A stretch of DNA of 64,000 nt from Patiria miniata (Eukaryota > Echinodermata > Asteroidea > Valvatida > Asterinidae): positions 1,550,001 through 1,614,000 of the forward strand of contig NW_024037054.1 in NCBI RefSeq assembly GCF_015706575.1, in the 5' to 3' direction. Position numbers and translations under genes: made by a program. Numbering within the stretch: position 1 is the first letter of the stretch; each line of letters starts with the position of its first letter. The notes under the pieces are model-generated. The model saw nothing but the letters and a program-made list of their open reading frames with translations. It was not told the origin of the DNA and searched no databases. Of the stretch, positions 1 through 12,045 are shown in pieces.

Positions 1-160
1 CACACTATTGACTGGTATGGTGTTTGAGGTCAGCTTCCGTCACGTGTCTCGAAAGGAAAGGCAAATATAGGAAACATATCTTGCGCTACACATACGTAAC
101 ACATGGATTTTTTTCGTTAACAGTTCTATATTTTTTTTCAAATTCAAAACTTATTAGACG

Positions 161-321
161 GTCTACATCACTCTACTTACCTGTAGAGCGAATACTACCT
201 ATGCATTGTTCCCTGTGCCGGCAGGCAATTTGCTAAGAGTTTTACACACAATAGCGCCCTCACGTGTCCTAACCACGACGCCCTGTGACATGCGCACTAC
301 ATTAGCGTCCTCTTTTTCTCT
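161..321 (+). repeat. Left inverted terminal repeat of DIRS element
   Basis: This sequence reappears in reverse complement at about 5405-5549 with a few differences. The first 46 bases (161-206) are also reverse-complemented at 5241-5286. Confidence 0.85.
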
Positions 322-820
322 TAGCCGCAGGCGAGGTATATCGTGGAATTTCAATCGACCTGAATTTCACTGTTTTATTTGTGCCTCTTTTGCTGGGAGA
401 AAGCTATTTAGAAGAAATAAAGAGGAAGTGTTTATTGTAGAGTTGTTCTGATGAAGTATTCTGAGTGAAAGTGAAGTAGAAATGAGTAAATCTAGGAAGT
501 TGGGGAGGACTGGGTGTGTCAATAATGGAGGGACGTACATCCCGCCAGACAAGCCCGAGTTCTCGGGGAACTGCACCAGTGATGGTACGTCACCGCGGCA
601 GCAGTCCCCTAGTCGGCCCCTTCAGCCACTGCCGGCTGTTCGGAGCTGACGGACCCGTTGACCAAGCGGGGGGCCGTACAACCCCACCATCTTCGGTCAA
701 TATTCATGGGTCCGCCCAACTGAAGGGGAAACGCACTGGCAAGACAAAGAAATTGTCTGAAGCCGGGCAGTACCCAAGAAGGGACGTACGGCAAAAGGTG
801 GCTCCGCTACGGGGCGCACC

Positions 821-2441
821 GTGCCTGTCCCTGGCCCGTCTACGGGGCACACGCAGCCGGAGGAAGTACTCCTCCATGGCTCAGTGCACCCAGGCCCACC
901 CAGCCCCGTGATTACCACGATGCCTGGGGATGGGCTGTTATATGGCCGGCTCGACCGTACAGCACCCGCCTATGTTACCGGCGTGGGGGTGCTGTCGGCC
1001 GCCCGGGCTATTGATCATGTAGAGCCGAATCCCTGGGATTCCCCCGGAGCGTTAACGCCCGGAGCGTTAACGCTACGCTCTGAGGGCCATGCCTCTACAT
1101 CGGATTTTATTCGTTGTTCGGGCATCCCCGTGTCCCCGCAATCCTCGGCAACTACTCGGAGTCGTGCTTCAAAAAAGAAAAAATCGAAAAAGAACCGCCG
1201 TTCCCGCCGTTCTTCGACGAGTTCTAGCGGGTCATCCGGTCGATCACACCGTGGGAAACGCCACAAGGGTGACGACCCGATTTCACGCGATGATTTTTTG
1301 GAGGCTTTTCACTCCCTCGCGGCCTCATTGTCGGGCCTACAGGGAGACTACGGTCACAGCTGGATGACTCCGGGCCAAAGGGACATACCACACACGGTTA
1401 GCCGTGCGCCAGAGTCCCCTCCAGAATTACAGCCCCCACCCGCCAGTCATCACGGCCGTGGTGGGGTGACTACAGACCAGCGGACAATGCCGTGCACGGA
1501 GAGCCGTGCACCGGCGTCCCCGTCCGGTATTAGTTTACACCCATCGGTGTCACTAGAGTCCGAGCGGGGCTCGATACCGGGACACCGTGACGGCGCTGCT
1601 TCGCCCCCAAGGCCTGGTTCCCATTCCCCGGTGACAACTCGCCCCCCGTACTCTGACAACTCAGAGGACGAGAGCGAGCTGACCCGCACCATGCAATGCC
1701 TATCGGTGGCTGAGACCGAACTCCGCTTGGTTCAACGGGATATGATCAGGGTTCTGAATCTTCCTGCTGGTACCGAACCTCCTCCTCCTGAGCGTCAGTC
1801 GTTCAAGAAGAGATCGGGATCGACAGCAGAACCGGTCCGGGCTTTTCCCACGATGCCGCTGGACCGCGTGTGCATTGACCACATCGACGGGATAATGCAC
1901 GCAAAGACAGAGTGCCTACGCTAAGCGCGTAGACTCGTATTATCATTTTCCCCCAGGGGATTTTGAGAAATATTTCTCAACTCCAGTCCTGCCGGACTCG
2001 GCCATTGACAAACTCGCCGCTGACCGAGGGACGGCTTCATCCAAGGTTCCTTTTACGGACAAGACCCGTGGAAAGCTGGAGGATGTCACCCGTAGAATGG
2101 ACTCGGCGGCACGCATGGGTATGCGTGCGACGTCCTTTCTTCTTCTCCTATCCGAGTACCTGGCCCTGGGGTATGAAGAAAACTCGGTGATACCAGCCGA
2201 CATGATGGTGGCTGCTCTCCATTGCCTCGATCGCGGCCTATGCTCCACTCTCGACCAGTTTGCTAGAGTGTCGACCTTAGCATCATCGTCACGCCGTCAC
2301 ATACCGGACAACAGCGTCCCCAGTCGGGACGCGGTTTCCGTGCGCCCACTCCCCGGTACACCAAGGCGTGGCGCAAGTGAATTATGCGTCTCCGGGCGGC
2401 CTCCCGCCGGTGGACCCGTGGGAGGCCGCCTTCAGGAGTAG
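821..2441 (+). pseudogene. DIRS gag-like ORF1, frameshifted
   Basis: An open frame from 821 to 1924 encodes about 367 residues rich in Ser, Pro and Arg, with a strongly basic Lys/Arg tract near residues 115-150 that suits a nucleic-acid-binding structural protein. The reading continues in another frame just before 1924 and runs to 2441; that part carries a segment resembling the conserved end of DIRS ORF1 proteins (PPGDFEKYFSTPVLPDS). The change of frame near 1905-1920 means the ORF is broken. Gag function is inferred from position and composition rather than from a catalytic motif. Confidence 0.6.
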
Positions 2442-4089
2442 TGGGGTCCTGGGTGAGTCTGTGGCGTCCAATACTGAACTTAAAACCCCTCAACAAGTTC
2501 ATACGTTCGAAACGTTTCCACATGGAAACGTTACAGACCATTCTCGAATCGATCATAACGCCAGCGTGGGCGGCCAGTATAGACTTAAAAGACGCGTACT
2601 TTCACGTACCGATCAGGCTGGAGCACCGCAAATTCCTACGTTTCCAATACAAAAATATACTGTACGAATTTGTGGTGCTCCCGTTCGGGCTGTCCACTTC
2701 TCCGCAGGTTTTCACCTGGATCGTGAAGACGATCGGGGCGGCACTGCGGCGCAAGGGATCATGATATTCATGTACCTCGACGATTGGCTAGTAGTGGGTC
2801 GTTCTCGGGGGGAGACGGAAGCGGCGCTCCAACTAACGTGGCACCTTGCTTCCGATCTGGAATTTCTCATCAACACCAAGAAATCCTATCCAGTCCCCTC
2901 GCAAGTTCCCACCTTTCTAGGTGCATCCCTCGATCTTCGCAGGGGACTGGCCCATCCATCGGAGGTCCGCCTGCTGAACCTTCGGCAGTGCGTGTCCCTC
3001 TTTCTCCCGACGGTAGTGGCTCCGGCCCGAGCCTGGCTCAGGCTGTTGGGCCTTATGGCCAGTTTGGTGGACTTAGTGGATTTTTGCAGGTTGAGGATGA
3101 GGCCAATTCAACTTCACCTGCTTTCTTTCTACAGACCCCGCTGGCACCCGATCGACCATCCGGTGCCCACTACGTCTTGGATAGTCCCCCACCTTCATTG
3201 GTGGCTAGTCGAGGCCAATATAACGCAGGGTCGCGTTTTCCGCCCGCCCCGCCCGTCGGTACTTATCACGACCGACGCGTCAGGGTACGGCTGGGGGGCT
3301 ACCCTCCACCCGCGACAGGTGGCGGGCGTATGGGGCCCTGAACATCAATCATCCCACATCAACGTCCTGGAAATGCTGGCAGTCACCAACGCACTAAAAC
3401 ATTTCCAGTTGGACGTCAGAGGGCAAGCAGTCCTGGTACGATGCGACAACGCCACAGTGGTGGCAAACATCAATCACCAGGGTGGCACTCGGTCAGGCCA
3501 TCTGTGTGCACTAACTTGGGATCTCACCCTCTGGTGCATACATCACGGAATAGCACTGTCGGCAGTCCACATCCCGGGTGAAGAGAACGTCACAGCCGAC
3601 GCTCTCTCCAGAGGCTGGATCGCCCCGACAGAGTGGTCACTGCTCCCACAGGTGGCTCAGTCGATCTTCCGACTAATCGACCGGCCGCATGTGGACCTAT
3701 TCGCGTTGCGAATGAACAATCAGCTACCGATCTACTGCACGAGGGGCCCAGATCCCAACGCTTGGCAGACCGATGCGCTGTTGGTGCGGTGGGACGGCCT
3801 ACTGGCCTACGCCTTCCCACCCATCTCCCTCGTTTCTCGAGTGCTGACCAAGATCGAGCAGGAGGATTGCCGAATCCTCCTCATAGCCCCGTTCTGGCCC
3901 CGCCAGCCGTGGTTTCCCCGACTCGTCCGACTCTTGGTTCACCGCCCGGTAATTCTACCGAGGAGGGCCGATCTCCTTTATCAGCCCAGCTCGGGAATCA
4001 GTCACCAGGCTCCGGGGGATCTTCACCTGACGTGCTGGGTATTGTCACGCGATCCCTCTGCTCAGCAGGCCTTTCGCGACGAGCTGCAA
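2384..4089 (+). pseudogene. DIRS reverse transcriptase, RNase H and DIRS-specific domain, frameshifted
   Basis: The RT N-terminal half lies in one frame (2384-2764) with the motifs SIDLKDAYFHVPI and LPFGLSTSPQVF. The catalytic motif YLDD (2773-2784) lies in a different frame that stays open to 4407, so a frameshift falls near 2757-2762, inside RT. RNase H follows with TTDASGYGWGATL (about 3267) and an acidic position in RCDNATVVANI. The conserved block VDLFALRMNNQLPIY (about 3691) is typical of the domain after RNase H in DIRS elements. The pieces are easy to recognise, so decay is moderate. Confidence 0.85.
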
Positions 4090-5113
4090 CTATTGCAGCC
4101 CAGTCCCGTAGAGCCTCAACCAGGAAGTTTCTTTAAATGGTGTAGGCGGCAATCCATTCATCCCCCCAATACTTCTGTAGAGGAAGTGGGGGACTTCCTC
4201 CTATACCTTTTTAACAGTGGGCTCACGACGGCCATGGTAAAAAATTATCAATCAGCCGTTGCCGCGATCCATCAGGGATTTCCGGACGGTTCTTCCGTTT
4301 CCGGCAACCCTGCAATTAGCCAACTGATCAAGGGGATGTTTAATACTCGTCCCCCAGTACGCACATTAATCCGATCTTGGGACCTCTTCAGTGTACTATC
4401 CTTTTGAACCAATGAATTGCTGAATCAAAGTAGCTTTTCTGTTGGCTGTCGCTACGTCCCGACGACGTAGCGAACTACACTCATTATCGATGCAGACAGG
4501 ACACATCCGGTGGGAACCGGGGGTTGTCCGCCTGATCCCTACGGCTGGTTTTCTCGCAAAAGACCAGTCAGAGACCTTTACGCCCCCGGACATCTTTGTC
4601 CCGGACATCAAGTCTTTTTCGAACGAGACAAACGACAAACTTTGGTGCCCAGTTCGAGCACTTAAGTGGTATGTCAACCGTACGAAGTCACTTCGTACGG
4701 GACCCGACAAATTGTTCATCACAACGACCCCGCCCTATGGGCCGGCATCCCGCGATACAATCACTCGCTGGATCGTGACAGCTATCCGTTCTGTACCGGG
4801 CGGCTGGCCAGCGACCGAGGGACCCATTCGAGCACATGAGGTCAGGGGCGTGTCCACCTCGTGGGCCTTTTTTAAGGGTGTCCCCCTAGGTGACATCGTC
4901 AAGGCAGCCTGCTGGAAGAACCCTAACACGTTCTCCGAATGCTGGAAGAGAAGTGCTGCTGGCGGCCAGTTGAGCCTCACGGAAGCACTAACGGGTGAGC
5001 ATATAAATATATATATTTCTATGGGCATTAAATCTAATGAGGTGTACCTATCATGTGTTCATCCCCATAATGGTGACACCCCCCTGACCTTTTGGGTTCC
5101 ACGTACGAGGTGA
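4090..5113 (+). pseudogene. DIRS tyrosine recombinase (YR), broken
   Basis: The N-terminal core-binding part (FFKWCRRQSIHPPNTSVEEV) ends at a stop at 4405-4407. The catalytic part continues in another frame (4442-5113), which also has an in-frame stop at 4421-4423. The first catalytic Arg is in TSRRRSELHSL and the H-x-x-R pair in RAHEVRG. The segment NTFSECWKR stands where the family has its nucleophilic tyrosine and contains no Tyr. This enzyme normally joins the circular DNA intermediate to the genome; here it is expected to be dead. Confidence 0.8.
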
Positions 5114-5240
5114 AGCCTAGAGCGTCTGGGGTGTTTGATTTTTGTTTGGTGTTGTTTGCCTTCGGACACGCCTCATGTCCTACACCCCTGTAGACATACG
5201 GTAATTCGCGTATACCCACCGCCTTACTCGGTGCGAGTCT

Positions 5241-5336
5241 ATGCATAGGTAGTATTCGCTCTACAGGTAAGTAGAGTGATGTAGACTCCCCCTCCCCCCA
5301 CAGTAGTGTGGTTGGGGTCTACGAGCGAATACTTAC
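5241..5336 (+). repeat. Internal complementary region of DIRS element
   Basis: 5241-5286 is the exact reverse complement of 161-206. The following bases (5287-5336) are the reverse complement of the right tip (5548-5596), including the C-rich tract mirroring the terminal G-run. In DIRS1 biology this region templates the joining of the two ends into a circle. Confidence 0.85.
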
Positions 5337-5404
5337 CTGTAGAGCAACCCTCCCTCCTTCCCCACTATACTCGATTCCTTGAGTGCTTACGCAGGTAACG
5401 CTTG

Positions 5405-5596
5405 AGAAAAAGAGGACACTAACGTAGTGCATGTCACAGGGCGTTGTGGGTAGGACACGTGAGGGCGCTATTGTGTGTAAAACTCTTAGCAAATTGCCTG
5501 CCAGCATAGGGAACAATGCATAGGTAGTATTCGCTCTACAGGTAAGTATTCGCTCGTAGACCCCAACCACACTACTGTGGGGGGGGGGGGGGGGGA
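5405..5596 (+). repeat. Right inverted terminal repeat of DIRS element
   Basis: 5405-5549 is the inverted partner of the left terminal repeat. The tip ends in a run of about 18 G residues that is mirrored by the C-rich stretch in the internal complementary region. Confidence 0.85.
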
Positions 5597-6960
5597 ATTT
5601 ATGCCATATGTACAATATAATCCCCAGTTTGGTTTAGTCTGTTAGCAACTTTAACGTGCATATTCCTCAAATGTTAAGTCTGTTTATCGTTTCGAAAAAA
5701 TAGTAACGTATCTGGTTATGAAATTGGCGACATGCGCTCTGAAGGGGCTCAAGTAAAATTAATGAGCTAATCTTTTTCGATTTGTCATTGTATATTTAGG
5801 GCATACTATGGACTAATTATATAAAAGGGTAATCATTGATATGTACACAGGAAAGACGAATGGGAGACTTTTCATGAAATGTACCTTGGCTGGCGACATG
5901 AGAAAACCGCAACAAATACCACCTTACCGTCACAATTTCTAAGATTTTTCTTGATTTTTTTTACCTTCTTACTACATGGGCTTATGAAACAAAACTCAGC
6001 CATGAAGAAAATTAATATAAATCATTATCGAACACACTCCATACTTCTTAGAAACACAAGCGACACAAAAATTGCACATTTGAACACTCTAGCGGAGAAT
6101 GGCCTTGCAGTGTATTAAAACAGTAAAAAATAAATTACCAACAAGCTCATTTTATTATGAACAGAATTCCAAATGAGTGCTTGTGTAATGTTATATAAAC
6201 TGCATTTACGTAGACTGACTTTACAGCAATGTGGCCAGTTTAATGAAAGACCATTGGTTGCTTATGGTTGAGGTTATTGGTGTGTCTGTGCCAACCTTGT
6301 CATCCACATGATGCAGGTTGTGTGAACCTTCTGTGGACTAAGCCAGGTCCACACAAGGTTTTCCCCCTCTCTAAAAAACAGGTTTAGAGGCATTTTTGGT
6401 TTAGGTTCATCGGTCGCAAAATGAAGAGGAACACTCAAGGAAATCATGATAGAAAAATTGTGTTGAAGAGTATTCACAGTGCGAGTAAAGGCTGGCCTAT
6501 GTGTGGGCGCACCATTTTTTTATTGTAAGGCAAATTACAGGACCGAGTTGTGGGGACTTCCTGCTGTGCCCACAGCGTCTTCAGTCCCCATAGTATCATG
6601 GGACAACTCGTATTTAGTCCCACAACTACGGAACAAGAGTGTGTGTGTGTTTTTTTTTCTTTGGGGGGGGGGGGGGAGGGAAGGGTGAGTGAGGGCTTCA
6701 GCTGATGAGTAGTGTTTTAGCAGGGAGGGGAGGGTTAGGGTTGGTGTTGTTTGGGATTGATGTTAGGTAGGGTTAGTCTGTTTTATTTGATAGGAACATC
6801 AGTGTGGCAGAAGCTGAGGATATTCATCATTTTTGCCTAGCCATGTCCCAAGTGGTCTAACTTTTTGTCGGAGGGAGACACTGGGAGACACTGGGGCACA
6901 CACAAATCATGGCAAATGAACCACTATACTGTCCATGTATACATGTACATGTACGTCCAT
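5597..6960. other. Non-coding stretch with simple sequence
   Basis: I see no gene here. It holds AT-rich unique-looking DNA, a G-run near 6663-6676 and a GTTAGGG-like G/T-rich patch near 6720-6775 that is too irregular to be a telomere repeat. Confidence 0.5.
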
Positions 6961-6989
6961 AAATAACATACATTTACAGCTGTCTGGCT

Positions 6990-7330
6990 GTCTGTACGTC
7001 ATACTTCAGCAGCTAGTCTGAAAAGACTGCCGTGTAGCATTTTTCTGACCGTATTTTTACGTCAAAACAACGTTGTTTGTACGTTAGCGTTAAACGTTTG
7101 ATAGACGTCTTTTCGCTCAATTACCAACCCAAATTTCCACGTCACACTAACGTCAAACACCAACGTTTGTCCAACGTAAACTTGCACTGCTGATTCACGT
7201 TGGCCCAACGTTGTTTGTACATTAATCTGAACGTTGGGCAAACGTCATTTCACTCATTGTCTGACCTTATTTCTTACGTCATTTCAACGTTGTTTGTACG
7301 ATGGCGTTAATATTGGATAAACATCATATC
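6990..7330. repeat. ACGTC/AACGTT-rich imperfect array (left block)
   Basis: Words such as ACGTCA and CAACGTTGTTTGTACG recur. A segment at about 7061 and its relative at about 7277 are some 216 bp apart, with a weaker copy in between. The same vocabulary reappears at 8890-9720. Confidence 0.6.
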
Positions 7331-7505
7331 GCTCAATTCTAAAACATATTTTCTTCATCAGACCAACATAACCGGAAATTAAAATTCTAAATAAAATAAT
7401 ACTAAGAACAAGCATGTCAACGTTGACCATTACGTACGATGCCTTTTAAGTTCAATAATTTTGAAAAAAAAAAGACTTAAAGAGAAGCCAGCACAGACAT
7501 GAGCT

Positions 7506-7652
7506 CTAATCCATTTTTTGAAGATGTGTGCAGGTAAACGACATCAGGCCGTCGTGATGCTGTCTTTGATGGTGCAGGTTGCCAGAGGTAGTAGTAGTAG
7601 AAGGGCTTAGGTAGTATGTCTCTTCTCCATCACTTGAACCAAGCAGAGATCT
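7506..7652 (-). other. Possible terminal exon of an unidentified minus-strand transcript
   Basis: On the minus strand a pyrimidine-rich tract and CAG acceptor (reading into 7652) precede an open frame of about 48 residues ending in TAG near 7506. It contains a Thr run and a His-rich stretch and resembles no family I know. It could pair with the donor at 8604-8605. The coding claim is weak. Confidence 0.2.
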
Positions 7653-8605
7653 GGAAAAGAAAATTAAAGTAATGATGAACTTTTTTGTATACGAACACAT
7701 CTGTTTTATAAATAACGATGACTGATAACTGTTAACACAATTTTTCATGTTAGCCAAATCCAAGTGCACATCAATTTTACTTTTAGAAAGCTTGACCTCC
7801 CCGTAAGAGGTTCCTTTTTATATATATTCTAGTCCCACGACTTGGCCTATTTCAGTGTATTTTCGAGTAGTATAATGGGTGAGTAAGTAGTGCCACCAAC
7901 TTCAAACAATTTGGGGATTTTTTTCCTTTAAATTTTAACTTCAAAAAAAAAAAATACTGTGAGCCCCCCATCCCAAGCAAAAGCCTGGGTGCGCTACTCG
8001 TTTCATTAACAATTAATTTTAGAGTTCTAAGTTATCAATGATCAAAGTGTACATTCTCTTCTCATGTTGAGGTGTGCGTAAAATTGACAGATTTTTTTAA
8101 CATGAGTCCTCAATTAAACGCTTCAGCCATTCAGTGTTCTTGCTGGTAAACCAGCTGATCGCACTGTTACAAACACAACTATATTTTGTTTTACAATGAC
8201 ATGATTTTCAACCGAGTTAATTTGTTTTGGTGAAATTTTTTCAACCGGCTTTTCAAGTCAAACGTTACAAGTTTTCAAGTCAAAAGTTACAGTTGTTTCT
8301 AAATTCATGTTCCACTATGAAACGATAAGCTTGGAAACGATGATGGAAATCGGGCAAATCATGCATGACTACTGATTAGCTTACTTCTCCAATGTTTCAA
8401 TAAAGGACACTGATAGTGTAGCTTTGAGAGTGAAATAAGAATTGACAATAGCATCTATTTTCCCCTTGAATTTTAATTTTACACTTTTAGGGAAACTGTA
8501 CTCTAGACATATATCAGGATGACTTTTCAAGACTACCCAACACTGTCCTCAAAAGAAATGGCAACTCATTCCATGGTAACTCAGGAACAGTCGTTTGAAA
8601 CTTAC

Positions 8606-8812
8606 CTTTTCAGTAGGCCTTCATTGCAAGGGCCGCTCATAAAACAGGTACAATCTTGACAGCTGCGGTGCTAGCGGTCCAATCGAAAACGGGAGTGTGC
8701 TTGTTCCATGTATCTTGAGGGTCACAGTATCTTGAAGCTTGAGATCAGCTGGGAACATCCATCGCAGACCACAATCTTGACAACAGTAGACGATTAGCAT
8801 TGAACGGTGCAC
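8606..8812 (-). other. Possible exon with strong splice donor, unidentified
   Basis: A minus-strand frame of about 63 residues begins at an ATG at 8812 and has a Cys cluster (CCQDCGLRWMFP). It ends in a stop 15-20 bases before an ideal donor (AAG|GTAAGT at 8606/8605), so the donor does not continue the frame. The piece may be untranslated or a chance ORF. It sits between the two ACGTC-rich blocks and so may belong to a mobile element. Confidence 0.2.
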
Positions 8813-8889
8813 AAAACTTGTTCATTTTGGGCCACCATGTCTACAGACATGACATTCTTTTCCCACAGCAGTTTTAACGGATATTCAAA

Positions 8890-9720
8890 CTTGTCAGATG
8901 CAACTATAGCAGCTGATGGTTCGACGTGCCAACGTCGCGTTGGCACACGACGTCTTAAAGACGTCGTTCAACGGTCGTTATCTATAGTGTGTACTTCAGC
9001 GGCCATGGGCAAAAAGCCCAACATCTCAAAGACGTCTTTCTTCCTGGCTCCGAAGACGTCGTGTGTCATGGGAGTGCTGACCATAATTTGACGTCCTATT
9101 GAGGTCAGATGTGCAACGCAAGACTGACGTCACAGTGATGACCATACAACTGTGACGTCCAAATGACCTCTGATTTGCCAGGCAAATCTGACGTCGAACT
9201 GGTGACCATAAGTTAACGTCCAGCACACGTCAGATTTGCGACTCCAAACCATGTGACAATAATCTGACGTTAGTTCGACTCAAGATTTTGACGCCGTGCT
9301 GACGTAATGTGATTGACTTTATTTGACGTCTTACCAACGTTACAATTCTGACCGCCTACCAACGAAACATCGTCAACGTTAGACAGATGTTATGATGACT
9401 AAAAAGTCTGACCTGTTCCCGACGTGATGTAATAACCTTTATTTGACGTCTTATTAATGTTAAATTTCCGACGGCCTACCAACGTCACATCTTCAACGTT
9501 CAACAGACGTCATGATGACTAAAATGTCTGACCTATTCCCGACGTGATGTGATGACCTTTATTTGACGTCTTATTAACGTTATAATTCTGACGGCTTACC
9601 GACGTCAAACTTTCAACGTTAAACAAACGTTATGATGACCAAAGTGTCCAACCTATTTTCGACGTAAGGCAAATATGGAAATCTCTGACCCATTTCGGAC
9701 ATCGGACCGACGTCGTACGC
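8890..9720. repeat. ACGTC/AACGTT-rich array with about 120-bp period (right block)
   Basis: Three imperfect units are visible near 9298, 9421 and 9541, each with a TTTATTTGACGTCTTA core followed by AACGTT-type words. The 9421 and 9541 copies are 120 bp apart. The block is interrupted at 9720 by the hAT-like element and seems to resume after 10655. Confidence 0.65.
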
Positions 9721-10655
9721 CAGTGTTGGAGCAAAGGCTTTGACCCTCAAGGCCAAGGCTTTGACCCTCAAGGCCAAGGCCAAGGCCAAGGCCAAGGCTT
9801 TGACCCTCAAGCCTCGAGGCCAAGGCCAAGGCTTAACCCTCAAGGCCAAGGCCAAGGCCCTGTTTTATGAAATGACCACTGATATAGAACTAATTATAGT
9901 CACATGAGTGACACATCATCACGCAAGGGCGGATCCAGAACACAATTTGCGGGGGGGGGGGGGGGGGGGGGGGGGGTTTGCGGGGGGGGGGGGCAAAGAA
10001 ATTTTGGTCCCCCACAAAAAAGTGGGTCAAAAAATTACGGCTTGGGCTTCGGGGCCCGCTTAAGGGCCCCCAAAAAAATTTGGATTCGAGATGCTCTGTG
10101 GTGCGATTTGAGGCAATTTCTGACCATTTTAACCGATGTTTTTTGAGGAAAAGATGGTGGTGTACTCATTGCCTGCCTTTATTACGACGTCACATAAAAT
10201 ATCAGCATTATCTAAAACAGATACATGCAAATCTTTAGCACTTATCAGGGACACATATACACCCAATCAGATCTATTCCATGGTTATATGCAATTAAAGT
10301 GATCATCTCATTAGCCCCACAAGTGTACGGAATATTGTTGCAGCAAATCTACTACAATGGTAACAACATGTGATGCTATAAAAGTGGAAGTGTGCCCAAC
10401 ACACAAATCTATATGGTGCTTATCCCTCCTCCATCGTAATACGATTAAAATGGTAACAGCAAAATTTCGAACAGATTTGTCTGGAAAATGCAAAAATCTA
10501 TGGGCCTTGAAGAGCCTTGACTCAAAATTGCAAGGCCCTGAACCCTCAAGGCCAAGGCTTTTGCCCTCAAGCCTCGAGGCCAAGGCCAAGGCCCTAAAAT
10601 CCAGCCTTAAGGCAGCCTTAAGGCCAAGGCCCAGCATCAAGGCACTACATCACTG
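9721..10655. mobile_element. hAT-like non-autonomous element with CAAGGC-rich arrays
   Basis: The ends are inverted and begin CAGTGTTG and CAGTGATG, the CAGTGNTG form common in hAT elements. The flanks 9713-9720 (TCGTACGC) and 10656-10663 (TCGTACGT) are an 8-bp target duplication with one mismatch. Subterminal sequence on both sides is built from repeats of CAAGGC and TTTGACCCTCAAGGCC. A second element (from 9924) is nested inside. There is no transposase gene. Confidence 0.75.
9924..10205 (+). mobile_element. hAT-like MITE, CAAGGGCGGATCCA family, 3' truncated
   Basis: It begins with the same 14-bp end as the complete copy at 23753-24024, in inverted orientation relative to the shared interior. 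It has long G runs and the shared internal sequence around GAGATGCTCTGTGGTGCGAT. The second end is missing. Confidence 0.7.
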
Positions 10656-11504
10656 TCGTACGTCCATGGGCCATGTCGCCGACCTTTGCCGACGTCGGAT
10701 CGACGTATGCTTGCTGTCTTGGGCACCTTGGTTAATTGTACACATTAGCGATAGATGCAGTCAGGGGATGAAATCCTGGGGGGGGGGGGATTGGGGGTAT
10801 CGAATCACCCCCCCACCCTTTTTTGTAATGCAAAAAAAAAATGCAGATTTCGCGGTATTTTTCGAACATCCAACGACATTCATTCAATAGCACTGAAATG
10901 TTTAGAACAAAGTACAAAAGCTTTAAAAATGCGCCTTTTTGATGAAAGCGCAAGTATACATATTAATTTGTGCACATTTAAAACATTTTTGGATTGTGGT
11001 AATTAATCCCCCCCTCCCTCGCTGGCACAGATTTACGCCACTGTATGGGCGCGGTGTATGCATCGTGGTAAAAGTGATCTATCGCATGCTGACCAATGGA
11101 AATTCGGTTTTCACAGGGGTGGCTATGTCATCGCAATGAGTTCACCTGCTCAGCTCAAAACCGTCAAGGTGTTAATTATGGACTGAACGTTTTAGCACAA
11201 AGTACGCGTGCAAACATGTACGCGTAGGCCTACGCACATGTGCAGTGTACATGTTTGCCTTGCATCTGCAAATTTAGGAGCACCACACCGTGATGGGCCA
11301 TTGATGAAGGAGTGCGTGATGGCCTCCCCCCATAAAAGAAGAAAACTAGAATTGTTGATTGTCCTCTGTTTGTATATTGATAGTTGAATTTTGAAGAAAG
11401 GCCTTTTCAATTTATTTCATTTCTTTCATTTCTAAATTATTCAAAACACTGCAAAGAAAAAATCGAAATTCATAGTAATTAAAACAATTAATTAACAAGA
11501 TGGT

Positions 11505-12045
11505 TCTCGAACCATGAGTCTCGCCTGCTTTGGCGATTATCTTTAACCCTTTAAAGAGTGACTATCGTAATCAGGGCCGCAAGGGGTGCATTGGCAAGGG
11601 CAATTTGACCCAGATGACACTTGACCTTGGTCTGTGACCTTGGCATCATGACGATATCTTTATATGATCATGATATTTAAAGTTATCTATGTTTCAGGTT
11701 TGGTTCCAATTGGACCTCAACTTTTCAAATGAGAACAATTTTAGCTTTTCAGCCTATTTCACAACTTGACCTCAGATGACCTTTGACCTTTGTAAATGAC
11801 CTTTGACATCACTATCATATGAAGGTTGCCATGTTGCATCTATGACCCAAGTTTGGTTGCAATTGGACTTCAACTTTTTCAAATGAGATAATGTTTACAT
11901 TTGCAGCCTATTTTACAACTTGATCTCAGATGACATTTGACACCATAATCATATGAAGCCTAATTTAATAAAAATGCAGCCTATTTTACAACTTCATCTC
12001 AGATGACCTTTGACACCATTATCATATGAAGGTTGCCTGGGGCGT
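11505..12045. repeat. GACCTTTGACC-type dispersed repeat
   Basis: It starts with GGTTCTCGAACCATGAGTCT and repeats a unit of roughly 170 bp with TGACCTCAGATGACCTTTGACC and CAATTGGACTTCAACTTTT. Related sequence lies at 31015-31190, and looser relatives at 58630-58850. Confidence 0.6.

Larger units (their letters stand above)
161..5596 (+). mobile_element. DIRS1-type tyrosine-recombinase retrotransposon, degraded
   Basis: The element encodes, in order, a gag-like ORF, a reverse transcriptase with a YLDD active site, an RNase H, a DIRS-specific domain and a tyrosine recombinase. It has inverted rather than direct terminal repeats: the left end (about 167-321) pairs with 5405-5549. A region at 5241-5336 is the reverse complement of the left tip (161-206) joined to the reverse complement of the right tip (about 5548-5596), the classic internal complementary region of DIRS1. 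The join in this region sets the termini at 161 and 5596. No target duplication is visible, as expected for recombinase integration. Several frameshifts and stops make this copy non-functional. Confidence 0.9.

Noticed and set aside
4090..5113. Phage-type integrase suggesting a prophage
   Set aside because: It is the tyrosine recombinase of a DIRS1 retrotransposon, with RT and RNase H directly upstream.
6720..6780. GTTAGGG-like words suggesting telomeric sequence
   Set aside because: They are too few and irregular; only a G/T-rich simple stretch.
9619..9855. Minus-strand frame with repeated ALALALRVK peptides
   Set aside because: It is a reading of the CAAGGC-rich subterminal repeats of the hAT-like element.
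9904..10146. Glycine-rich open frame
   Set aside because: It arises from the poly-G tract of a MITE copy.
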